From Sarcocystis neurona (taxonomy: Eukaryota; Apicomplexa; Conoidasida; Eucoccidiorida; Sarcocystidae), in contig KL647312.1 in NCBI GenBank assembly GCA_000727475.1, positions 186,001-250,000 on the forward strand: a stretch of DNA of 64,000 nt. Reading direction: 5' to 3'. The notes beneath the pieces were generated by a model, which was not told where the DNA came from, did no database searches, and worked only from the letters and a program-made list of their open reading frames with translations. Position numbers and translations under genes: made by a program. Numbering within the stretch: position 1 is the stretch's first letter; each line of letters begins with the position of its first letter. Shown here one piece after another: positions 25,783-36,261 of the stretch.

Positions 25783-28023
25783 CTGTATAGTGCGAAAACA
25801 ATCCGCCACTTCATCAGGAATGAAGACGTTAAACAGCTCCTCTACCTGAGAGCACAAGATCTGAGAAATGTACATGATATCCCATAAATCCACATCCTCA
25901 CGCAGACGGTGAGCGATACATGACAACGCTTAACAGTAGTTCCACGTGCAAGACTGGAAAGCGGTGACCCTCAGTTGCCTTCATCATACGAACGCCAAAA
26001 AATGTCTAGCCGGAGACCCGCGCTCGTCCCTGGCCCACTGACATTGAAACACGTGCACGCGCACATCCTGTAGGCTTGCATATGTAACCGTCAGCGCTTC
26101 GTGAACGGGAACTCATTATTAGTAGTACACAGATTGTGTCCGTAGGTACACAAATACAAACACAGAGACAACTTGAAATGGCAGGTTATGCGCTGCGATT
26201 CTGCCCTCGATGCTCCTTTCATTGATTGAAATTAGCAACTCTTTTTCTCAGCAGATGCCAGAAATACCTAGTTCACCGACTGTTGTTTTTTATCCTTTCC
26301 ACGATCGCTCTGTACACGCTGCAGCCGTGTGGCACCCTCCACAGGCCGCTGCCGGCTGCCAGGAAAACTGCATGCGCCGAAGCGGGTGCACACTACGTGA
26401 GACGAGAATAGCATTTTCCACCATACAAAAAAAACAGTCCCATAGACGTGCCAGTACGCAGGTGTGTTTCTTCATCAGCTTTCCCCACAAAGTCGTGCGG
26501 ACCCAGCTAGCTTCATTCCGCAAAGTGTATACAGCGGTTGCACGCCCGGAAGAATTCAATATACCGAAGACCACGGACCCATAATTCTGGAAAACCCTCT
26601 GCTGAGTTCAGCACCAGGTGCAAACGTATGCTCTGCTGGTGAAACGGAGGAGAAACGTTGGGAAAAACTGGCGTTAAGGTCTGCATCCGTGCGCAGGATA
26701 TGGCCAGTTACGTCCGCCTCGATGGGAGTTGGCGCACAACGATCTAAAAAGATATTGCCGGAACGTCGGCAATAATACAGCAGAGTTTTCTGTTTCGTCC
26801 GTCTCACTTCAAAACCAGTGCGCACACGTACGACCGTGGTGCAGTTCAGAAAGGAAGGTCACTCGGACGTCCGAGGAAAGCAGTATGCTAGTAGACCTCA
26901 CGCTGTCGTATACTCTTCGTGTGTAGCGTTTATGTGCCGGCATACGCACACACACGCACACACCCACACGCACACGCACACACACACACACACACACAAT
27001 TATGTATGTGAAGAATGAGGCCTTACGCCTTCAGAGGAACGTACGTCTAGTAAAAATTCGACCGTGTCCAAACAGTCCCAGTGTCGATCGTCACGCATCA
27101 GCAGGCTTTCCAGTTCCGTTTGAGGCGTTATAGTTCCCGAATCACTGCGAATTTGCTTCTTCACCATATTCACGAGGTAGTCAGCAACCTGCACCAAGCA
27201 TAGTACTCACCGCAGAAAAATTTGTGTACGTGTTTCCAGCGCGCAATGGACACGCTTTGTTCGTCTTGAATCCCCTGAGAGCAGGCCGAAAACGTTAGCT
27301 ATTCAATAATTGAGAGCTACTCCTCCGTTTTCGTCCACGCACCTTGGGAGGATACCAGCCCTCGGTCGCTTGTGCTACTGTACTCACTAGTCAACCTTAG
27401 ACCGCTGCTAGGCCGCCATAGCTCCGAACTGCATTCGCGACCGACAGCATACAAGCAGAGTCGACGCACATGTATACCTATATATATACATATGTACACG
27501 CACAACCGAATATGTATACTATCAGCATACGTATACATCTCACCACAAGTGAGCTGTCTGCAAATTTTTTCCACGTACGGCTGGGCACCCAACCAGGTAC
27601 CCGAAACAGCAACTTGGGGTCCTAAAATCCAGAGAAAGTACACCGTTCTCAGTTTTGCCGCAGAGTTTACCTTAGATACATCATTTTCCGCTCTGCGGTG
27701 ACTTTCTCAGATATGGACACCAGGCAACATGCCAAAAGAGTGGCCACCCTGTACAATGTGTTCTTTCGTGCGGATTTTTAAGGGGGAGGCTTACGGCAGG
27801 AACGCTCGTGTTGGCGTTGCCAGCTTCAGGTGTTGTTGTACACGACCCAGGCGCTCTTGTAGGAGCTGCAACGCCGGTGGTACTAGCAGTTCGGGCGGAA
27901 GAAAACCGTGCCGCTGAAGGAACAGATCCCCCCGGGCGCCATAGAAGACTCTCTTTGTGCCACATTCTCCTTTTTGAAAAGGCAGGAGTGTTCGTCGATG
28001 CAGAGGCTTTGTTGTGGAATAGC
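25783..28023 (-). CDS. Candidate multi-exon gene of unknown function (partial model)
   Basis: Minus-strand blocks with matching splice phases: 28023-27795 (contains PPELLVPPALQLLQERLG; exits phase 2 at GTAAGC), 27621-27579 (exits phase 0 at GTACGT), 27188-27045 (contains ADYLVNMVKKQIRSD and DTVEFLLD; exits at GTACGT), 26717-26565 (less certain) and 25926-25783 (contains VEELFNVFIPDEVADC; exits at GTACGC). The translations are soluble, mixed charge and helical in character. I do not recognise the family, and both ends and the joins between the last blocks are unresolved. The long open frame at 27681-28313 on the same strand is in a different frame and is judged a shadow. Confidence 0.4.
26946..26998. 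repeat. (CA)n microsatellite
   Basis: Interrupted then pure CA dinucleotide run: cgcacacacacgcacacac followed by an uninterrupted (CA)n tail ending at about 26998. Likely polymorphic. Confidence 0.9.
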
Positions 28024-28978
28024 CTGGTTACAGGGCTTAATACGAGCAGCAGCCACGAGCGTTCCGCGGCACGCTCTAGAGAAGCGTAGGTCCTTAGACA
28101 AAGGTCCCGGGATCTGACACTTCCTCCCTCCGGGCCAGCAAGCAGGGCTCTGTGCACGCCACATCGGTGCAACCAAGTGGTACACGTGCTATGGCCGACA
28201 GCGTCCGTCCGCAGAATCCGAAAAGCGTAAGGGGCGACCCTGCCCCGACGATCTTGCAGCACACTGGTCACACAGCACAACCTGCTACTGGCAGGATGCA
28301 ATGAAGATATCATTGTTAACGTACGTCGTCACAGCTGCTTCGGGGCGCTTTCGTAGCTCCGCGTATCGCGAGGAATTCTTGGGACCTCAAAATCCATAAC
28401 CGAAATATGGAGGGAATGAATAATACAGGGGCCTCCGTCATACAAGAAGCATCTGCAGTATCGCTTCCACCATAACTGGTCTGCGCTGTGAGATGCGTCG
28501 CCGCCGTGTTAGTGTTATTATCTGGTGCACGGGTGTGAAACCCAGAGGGACCCAGCTGCGAGGTTCTCAACCGGAAGCGTCTTCAGATCCTTGCAGACCA
28601 TAAACGCTACACATTAGGCGATCTCGTCGCCCGCCGAGACGCAGCGCCCGCAAAATAGCCGTCGATTATTCCCGGACAACTGATGCAGAGGGTAGGACCC
28701 CTCATTTACCAGTATCTCAGTCGGTAAGGCCATCGAGAGGGGACCATACACACTCCACAGCCACCAGGAGAGACTAGCTGAAATGAATCTTCCCTGATGC
28801 ATGTGCACAGGGGTGTCTGGTACTGGCTTGTGACCGCCGCAGTGCCTACCAAGCCGGACAAACCGGAAATCGCGCGCAAGCAAGCCCGCATGCGGGAGGG
28901 CTTGCGGCATTCCGCGGATGTGCTCACCCCCACGGCCGTTCGGTGCGGGCTGCCTGCTTCTTCAACTACGGAAACAGG

Positions 28979-29128
28979 ACACTCGAAGAGACATGATTCG
29001 GAAAGCTGCAACCTGCAACAAATTCTTGCTTTGCGGAGGCTCTAAAGCGGGGTACACTCGAAGAGGCATGTTCTGGAAAACTGCAAGTCGCGACAAATTC
29101 TTGCGTTGCGGAGGCTCCACAGCGGAGG
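28979..29128. repeat. Imperfect tandem duplication, unit about 75 bp
   Basis: Unit acactcgaagag-catg...ttgcggaggctc occurs at 28979 and again at 29054, with about one mismatch in six. It lies outside any gene I can model. Confidence 0.8.
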
Positions 29129-29335
29129 AAGCATCCCTCTAGCTAGCAGTAGGGGAAAGTTGACCGTTGGGAGCGCGGCCGGAGGCAGCCGCCACTATAC
29201 ACAGCCTTCCTCTATGGTCCGTCCTGAGTTGCTCACAGATTCCACACCGAAGTGTGCGACTGAAGAAAATACTATCAAACAGCCGCATTACCAGTCATCT
29301 CTGGGAGATTAAAACTCTTTAGTACCCGAGTCGCT

Positions 29336-29520
29336 TCACTGCGGCACCAGATGCCGGCCGTCAACACACACGAATTCTTCGTAAACAACCTTCGTGCCGT
29401 GCACGGCGCTGCATTTTAAGGTCCTGCTGTGGTGGAGAAGAGTACGGTTATTCGCTTGTGACTGACCAACAATCAAGTGTCCATCGTGAGTGGTGTTGCA
29501 CCGGAGCCATTGCCGTGCGT
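29336..29520 (-). CDS. Candidate terminal exon, unknown protein
   Basis: The minus-strand frame runs from an acceptor-like atgtgcaaag to TGA at 29336-29338, entering in phase 1. Its translation includes VGQSQANNRTLLHH and KVVYEEFVCVDG. The composition is protein-like but no family is recognised, and its upstream exon was not found. Confidence 0.25.
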
Positions 29521-29884
29521 CTTTGCACATAAAAGGTTAGTACATTTTGTATACCGGCGGTGACTGCGCCGGGAGATGAAAGGGGCGGTTTTTTTATATA
29601 GAGACGGCGTACGGGAGTGATGGCCTGAACCCTCGAGGGAGGGAGTTGTGAACCATAATAGTACCTAGTCTGCGTACGTTGTAAGTTGCGGGTGCGCCTT
29701 ATGAGCTTCCCTCTGGCGACTGGGCACGTCAGTGCGTGTGCCTGGAAGTGGTGACTGCTAACAACCATCGACTACTACTAGTGTCTGTAGCGTACCAGCA
29801 CCAGCAAGCTGGATTTTCTCCAGAAAAGCCGAAACCGCCCTCCTGGCACGGCTCGTACACGTGCGTTCGATTCTGCATTTTCGT

Positions 29885-30467
29885 TCAGAAGCTTTTCCTC
29901 TGCTGAACTGGTTCGAAGGAGACCCAACCACTGTAGAATCTTAGGACATAAGTTGCGTGCTCAGTACTGGTGCATATTGCCGCACCCCCGCTCTGCGGAC
30001 GATGAGAGCTTGTTCCTCTGAGGCAGTGCACTGTGCTGTTTTCTTTTTTGTCAGACGTCGAGCTTGATATCTTAAAGGTAAGTCTATGAGGATTAGGTGC
30101 CGGCTGCTACAGTTCCCCTCGTCTGTTATGTTGTTCTCGTTTCTCATGTGAACCTTCTGCGGAGTGTTAACATGCGACACTATTATTTCTGGGAGGCAAT
30201 TCGAGTTATGCGCAGTGCCTTCCTCACGACCTCCACCTGGTTCCTATCTTTACAAAATCAGAAGTCTTACCTTAAACGTTTTCCCCTGTGGTGTCGGCGC
30301 CAAAGAGCTGGCTACATCCAAAACACACACGTTTCTTATCCTGCCGCACACAACGGCAGTTTCACATTGTTCAGTGCCTCGAACGGCTGCTCGTGTTTCC
30401 ATATGCGTTGGATCAATGTGGTGTTTGCTTGTTTGCGCTAGGACGAAGTAAGTGTCGCCATTTTCGT
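29885..30467 (-). CDS. Candidate 3' end of a gene of unknown function (2 exons)
   Basis: Exons 30467-30271 and 30070-29885, separated by a 200-nt intron with a GTAAGA donor and an acceptor after cctttaag. The first enters in phase 1 after ccctatag; both phases match and the frame closes at TGA. Motifs such as GDTYFVLAQTSKHH, RNVCVLDVAS and TYVLRFYSGWVSFEP look like a folded domain, but I do not recognise it. Further 5' coding blocks are likely between 30740 and 31080 on the same strand (NEEWKNVEELVV, YHIETEVAFTQM), but their splice sites could not be fixed. Confidence 0.45.
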
Positions 30468-31115
30468 CTATAGGGAATCTCAAGAGTGAGAATACAATGG
30501 TACACACAGGACGTACTGTTGTGCACTTGCAACGTGTAGCAAAGAGAAAGCGGGGTGAGCCGTACACAACCCTAACTGATTCAAATCCAGGATCTTGGCT
30601 CGCGTACATCCCGTGCCCAGTGACATGGGTTTGCTTGTGTGATCTGGTCGCCGTCCCAGATGGCACGAGTAAATATGATATATATATATATATGTAAACA
30701 GGTAAGTGTATTTGACAGCTGAAGTGTCCTTCATTTTTATGTCACCGTCGTGCAGCCCCGTGTAGATTAATTGTTGGAAGGTGCCTTCTGCGTCTCATCT
30801 TGTCGGAGGCAAGTACATCATTGTACGCGGGGGCCGCACATCTGCGTGAATGCCACCTCTGTTTCGATGTGGTACTTTCTAGCTGCCACACGCAACTACC
30901 AGTAACCGGCATCTGTGTGGCGCTTCGTTGGAAGAGTGACAACCAGTTCCTCCACGTTCTTCCATTCTTCGTTCGCCGCGTTTACGGGGTTCGCTCGCCT
31001 GCCAAAGCACGTTTTCGGCAGATTCTTGCAGTCTTATTGTATCAAAGGTGCGTAGAACACAGTTGTCTCCTGGCGTGATACATCTTTTTCCTCTATAAGG
31101 CATTCCCCTACGCAC

Positions 31116-31913
31116 ACTGTGAGCAAAGTGGAAGACAGCGTTCGCGTAGTTTGATTCTACGTTTCTTTTTAGACGGGTGCTAATTCTATTGCTTTACAAC
31201 TGATGCCGATTCGAAGCAGAGACGCAAACATACATATATTCCTATGTGTGTAAATATATGCGTATGTTGGAGAGAGGAAGAGGCAGGCAGCGGTAGGGAG
31301 AAAGAAAGTGGGGAGAGCACTAGTAGTGTGGGTAACTAAACGCGCCTCCTGCAGGCTGTGCAGGACAGCGTAAACTCTTTTTTGTGGGGAATAGGAACTC
31401 CTAAGGCTCTAGCCAGGCGCAGAGTGGCTTAGCGTAGAAAATTCCCCTTGCACCTCTGAAATTGTCGTTTCACGCCATCGTCGCGGGTCGCTACGCAGAC
31501 GGATGCACCAGCGCATAGTTGGGACGCCGTCCCCACCGGTAGGTGTTTATCTACAAACGCGCATATGTGTACACAGAACAGGTGACCAGAAACACGTTAG
31601 ATAGCAGCTATTTTCTTTCTTGGTGGGTTGAACACACAACCTTGGCAGTGCGGGAGGCTGTGCAGCATCTCCGTTTGCTGTGGAACGCATTACTGTGAAG
31701 TCAGTGCCATAAGCCGTTGAGCGCATCCGTCTGCAGCACCAGTGCGGTTGCCGTGCGTTTTTTTCAGAAGTACGTCTGGGGGATGCGTGTGCAGTCTACT
31801 TTTTGCGGGGGTCCTTTACCATTACAAGGGATGATTCTATGAGTGGGCGAGTTTTGGCGGTAGAAACATTTTTCACGTGAACGAGGGCGTGCCTCACAGA
31901 GACCAAAATCAAG
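31116..31913. other. Probable divergent promoter region
   Basis: About 800 bp between minus-strand coding blocks (ending near 31.1 kb) and the plus-strand RING-ZZ gene (ATG at 31914). It contains a purine-rich patch (31270-31320) and T-rich stretches but no coding signal. Promoter function is inferred only from position. Confidence 0.4.
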
Positions 31914-34900
31914 ATGGGGGAGACGCAGTCGGTTATGCTTTCCTCATTTGGAGGGACATGGCTTTGGGGAGGCTCTGCAGCGGCAACACGGGCAAGCTCA
32001 TTAGGTGGAGAAGGAGCAGGAGGAAGAGCAGAACCGGCGGGCGCGGCAACAGCAGACGCAGCAGAAGCGGCGGCAGCGGCAGGAGGCGGCAGAGGCGATT
32101 TCGCTTCTCAGGGAGACGCAGCAGGCGTCTCTCGGACTGAAGCGCGAGAGTACGTCTCCTACCGTTTGGGCAGGAGTACTTTCATTAGAACGCCTATTAT
32201 GTGGGGTGTAGGCAGAAGCAGTAGCCGATTCGACTTTGGCGTCTCCCTGAGGACCCGCCGGGTGTCCGCCTCTCCCGAGAGGACAGCAGCAGCAACAGAG
32301 GCCGTCCAGAAGGAATCGCGCAAGTGCGGGAAGGACTCGGCAGCAGCAACATCTAAGGAAGAAACAACCGCATCAGCGAGGCAAGATGCCACCAGCACTC
32401 CTGATGGACCTGCAGAGCGAGAATTTATATGCTCTGTCTGCCTGGAATTGCTGTGGAAACCCACCGTCCTCGACTGCGGTAGGAACAACCGAAAATAGCG
32501 ATGGTCTCGGGCTGCGAAGACGAACGACAGAAAGTCTACGCGTGACACGCCAAGTTACTAAAGTAGTTCTATCAAAGACGGAGAGCGAGCTGTTACACTA
32601 GTCGTTTCTGTTTGTCTTTGTTCCTAGCGTCAACACGGATTGTTTGCCAGTGCCCGGCGAGTAGGGTAAAAGGCCAGGGAGAGGCACGCTACGAAGCAGA
32701 ACGTACCCCTTCTTGGGGTCAAGTGAACGCAGAACTAGTGTAGAGGTTAAGTTCAAGCTTGCGCCGCTGTCTGCGGAGTCACGTCGACGGTCAGCGCCGG
32801 CTTTTTGTAAGAAGTGGTACAAAAGCGGGCGCCGGTATTTGTTGATCGAGGTGCACAGCAGTAGATACATTTTCGTGCGGATTGCGATCCCCTCGTGGCG
32901 CCGCGGAGATAAGTGTAGATTCACATACAAAGGTAGATCCACCTGTACATGTACGGACGGGTTTTGATGCATACAAACGGCCTCCCATGCGTGAACGCAT
33001 ATGATTCTGCTTGCGTGTGCACGCGGCTTTGCACACGTACATACCACCACACGCACGTGCATGCCTGCATACCGAGACGCTACATACATACGAGACATAC
33101 AGACGCATGTGCGTGTGCATTGTACACGAGGGGTTTCGTTTTGGGGTGTTCCGTTGCAGGTCACTCGTTTTGCTTTTGGTGTGCGTTTCAATGCATGAAC
33201 GTGTACGACGTCTCGCGTTGTCCCCTGTGCAAGAGCACGTTTGATAAATTTCCTCCGGTAAGTCGCCCGCTGGATTTATTCCTTCTGCGGCACTTCCCTC
33301 GCACTACAAAGCAACGGGATAAAGAAATGGAAGAATTCGAGTCCCACAGACACCGCCGGAGCCCGTGTCACAGCCGCATTGCTGACCTGGCTTCAGGGGC
33401 CTCGACGGATGCACTGCCGGCCCCGCAGCTGCAGTGGCTGCTGGAGCAGAAGGCGCCAGACCTGGTGCGGCCTGCAGCTGCTCAGGGAGGCGCGGGGACG
33501 GAGTCCGCAGAAAACCTGTCGCAAAGAGAGAAGCAACAGAGCGGACTTTCATGTTCTGCGACCCGGACTGTTATTCGGCACGAAGAGTATGCCTCCTCTT
33601 GTCAGACAGGCGCAGAACCTAGCCACGGAACGGAGACAAGCACGCTGCCTGCTGTGGGGCGGACCAGTGGCTGTAGAACGGCTTCTAGAGCAGCAGGCCG
33701 GAGACGCACGGGGGGAGAAGGAAGAGCAAGAGCACCGCCAAGCGGAGAGAGAACCCTGGTGGCAGAGAGAGGGATGCTGACAGGGCGGAGACTTCTTGGT
33801 GGAGACAGAGTCCGGTCGCCAGCTTACTCTGAGTATTCCGTGAGTCCGGATGTAAGAGTGAGTACAGGGGAATCCAGGGATAGCGACTGGGATGAAGGCG
33901 AAACTACAGGACGACTCGAAGTAATCAGCAATTGGCAGACAACCGGTACGGAGGTCCACGAACTTCCGCGCACTAGTGAAAGACGTTTTTCTTTACGATC
34001 AGAAACTGTGCAGGAGTTCGCGGCGAGCGCTGTGCCTGTCCCCGGAAATATTAACTGGATTACAGCGGCCGACGCAGCGCGCGCGGGAGCGCAGGGTCAA
34101 CTGGTAGCAAATGATGGAGTCGCTGCAGTCACGTCGATTCAGCGTAGTCCATATACGCTGCAGGCTCAACGGAACAGAAGTGCGCACACAACTCATTTTG
34201 AAGAAAGTGGAGATGCACGTCCCCTGGATTCCGAAAGGGAGGGTGGATCTTTTTCCGATGCAAATTTTGCCACCATGCAGCTCCCTCTCTCAACCTCTCC
34301 GGCTGGACAAGGAAACTTCGCAAGCCTAGTGGAGCCGGTACATGTGCCTGAACAGCGAGGACAACGCCCGAATATCGGACAGCCTCTGCGGGAGACCGGT
34401 GAAACAGGTGGAAATCCCTTATCAGGAGGTACAGCTCCAAATTTCGGACGGCCCGTACGGGATACCAATGAAACAGGTAGAAGTCCTTTATTAGGAGGTC
34501 CAGAGAATGCTGGTCGCAGACAGACGGCGTCTCCTCTTGGTGTAGAAGGAATCGGAGAGACACGAGGAGACAGGGCCCCTTCGCTAGAGATCTCCGCTGA
34601 CGAGTGGGATGAATGGGACGGTCTTGACGAGGGGGATGTCTCCCTTGGCTTGCTTGACCCTGGAGAACTCACAACAGGGCACCGTCGCAATCCTGGAGAC
34701 GAGCCGCTGCAGCCCATGGACACAGAAGAAGAGGAGCTTTCTGGATTTACAGATGCCGTAGAAGAAGAGTTTGCGTTTTCGGGAGAACTACGCTCTACGT
34801 CTTCACATTCGGTTCTGACTGAAAGCGATCCGACTCGACCAAGCGAGGCCGAGGATGAAGTTATCCGGTCTACCGATGATGAGGAAATCAACCGAGACGC

Positions 34901-36261
34901 GCAAGAGAATGAAGAAAACGTTGCCTTGTTTCAACAGGTAAGAAAAGACAGAGGCCGCTCCGGCAGATCCAGAAACGGGTCGGTTAACAAGAAGCAACAT
35001 TGTAACCCGCTGCGCATCTCTCGACAGCGGAGCGGACTGCGTATGACTTCAGATCTGTAGCCCATACTCGGTGCTCTTCCCTGACAGCGGACTGGCCGTA
35101 CTTACGGATTCGTACAGACGCATGTGGTTGTGGCACCACGCCGCGCCGGATGGGACAAACATAGTGACGCACCAGTGAAATTCCACACAACAGTTCCCGT
35201 ATATTGTTGCACTGCGCATTTCACAAGCTTTCGGTCATGGTTACTAGGGGTCCCCGTATTATTTTGGGCATGAGACTGTCATTTTACCGAAGTTACGTGA
35301 TTAGCTCCGTTGAGAGAGTATAGTGCTCAGAAACATCGTAAGTCGACTGTCACTCTTTGCGCAGTCCACTGTCACCTGTTTTGCTTGTAGCACTTTACGT
35401 TGGTAGAGCTCATATCTTCAATATTGGATGTTATGTAGTATTACTATCGGTGGGCCGTGTGAGTTTGTCGTGGAGACATGTTTCGAGTTCTCCCTGTGAA
35501 GTCTGTATCATTGCTGAATCCCCGAGCTGCCCCTGGCAGTATTCTCTTGAGGCCTATCGAACTCGCTGTATGACACGTCGCGCAGAGGAACAATCTGGGC
35601 CGTAGGTAACAGGTGTCTGCTCCTGCAGCCTCGTAAGAGACATAGTGCAACCTAAGCAAAGCATATTACTGACCCGTATACTTCCGCATCGCCTCGCTTC
35701 TGCAGCGCGGCACAGAAAGTGTCAGCTCAAGGTCGATACCTACTTGTGTATATACGTATACATTGTATGATGCAGCCAAGCGTATGAATGTGCACGTACG
35801 TGTGTATCCTGCAAGTGCGGAATGAAGTCCAGTACTGAAGTGTCAGTGCAGTACTGAAGTGTCAGTGCAGTACTGAAGTGTCTATATAGAAAACTCACCT
35901 GCACGTAAGTATAAAGGGTCCGAAACTGTCTTCGTTGCGCGTGCAGCACCCCGCCTTCAACGAGAATCTTCTTACCCCGGAGGATTTTGTGCACTACGGC
36001 ATCCACTGCGACGGCTGTGGAAAGATGCCAATAGTGGGGAGACGCCACCGGTGTCTCGACTGCAACAAAGAAGCGTGTGGATTTGATCTCTGCGGGACTT
36101 GCAAAGATGCGGGCTATGATAAGCCGGGACGATTCGACCAGAATCACTCGTCAGTGTCACACATGGTTCATGTTTGTCTGCACGCGAATCTACAAATTTA
36201 CTTGTGCACTTCGTTGGGTCCAGCACGCGACTGCGGGCTGTTCTCTCGACGAGTCTGTTGA
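31914..36261 (+). CDS. RING + ZZ zinc-finger E3 ubiquitin ligase, PRT1-like (about 885 aa, 3 exons)
   Basis: Exons 31914-32478, 33160-34937 and 35947-36261; joins are phase 1 and phase 0. The RING is split by intron 1: C173, C176, C188, H190, C193, C196, C209, C212 (FICSVCLELL, then GHSFCFWC, then CPLC), a full C3HC4 set followed by FPPVSRPLD. The ZZ domain in exon 3 has C802, C805, C817, C820, C830, C833 and H848/H853 within HCDGCGKMPIVG, RCLDCNKEACGFDLC and KPGRFDQNH. That ZZ closely resembles plant PRT1, a ubiquitin ligase for proteins with aromatic N-degrons. Between them lie about 550 disordered, Arg/Ser/Glu-rich residues with a duplicated segment and an acidic end. The start MGETQS fits the N-myristoylation pattern (G2, S6). 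The 3' end is uncertain: the frame closes at 36261 just past the ZZ, but a further spliced exon near 36334 is possible. Confidence 0.8.
34368..34505 (+). repeat. Internal two-copy repeat in the RING-ZZ protein
   Basis: The translation shows GQPLRETGETGGNPLSGG followed by GRPVRDTNETGRSPLLGG, an imperfect duplication of about 23 residues in the disordered spacer. The DNA copies (ggagaccggtgaaacaggtgg and gataccaatgaaacaggtag) have diverged. Confidence 0.8.
35830..35886. repeat. Three-copy 19-bp tandem repeat in RING-ZZ intron 2
   Basis: cagtactgaagtgtcagtg begins at 35830, 35849 and 35868, ending 60 bp before the exon 3 acceptor. The last copy is incomplete. Confidence 0.9.

Noticed and set aside
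27189..27274. Minus-strand exon 27274-27211 joined to 27188-27045
   Set aside because: The implied intron would be only 22 nt, too short for this lineage; an alternative donor at 27578 gives the right phase.
27681..28313. 210-codon minus-strand frame
   Set aside because: Low-complexity Ser/Thr/Arg composition; another frame in the same place (28023-27795) has better protein character and splice phases.
32598..33191. 197-codon minus-strand frame
   Set aside because: Lies almost entirely within intron 1 of the RING-ZZ gene, in tgtgtacgt-type sequence; no domain.
35830..35886. Regular short repeats as a possible CRISPR array
   Set aside because: Copies are directly adjacent without spacers, and the genome is eukaryotic.
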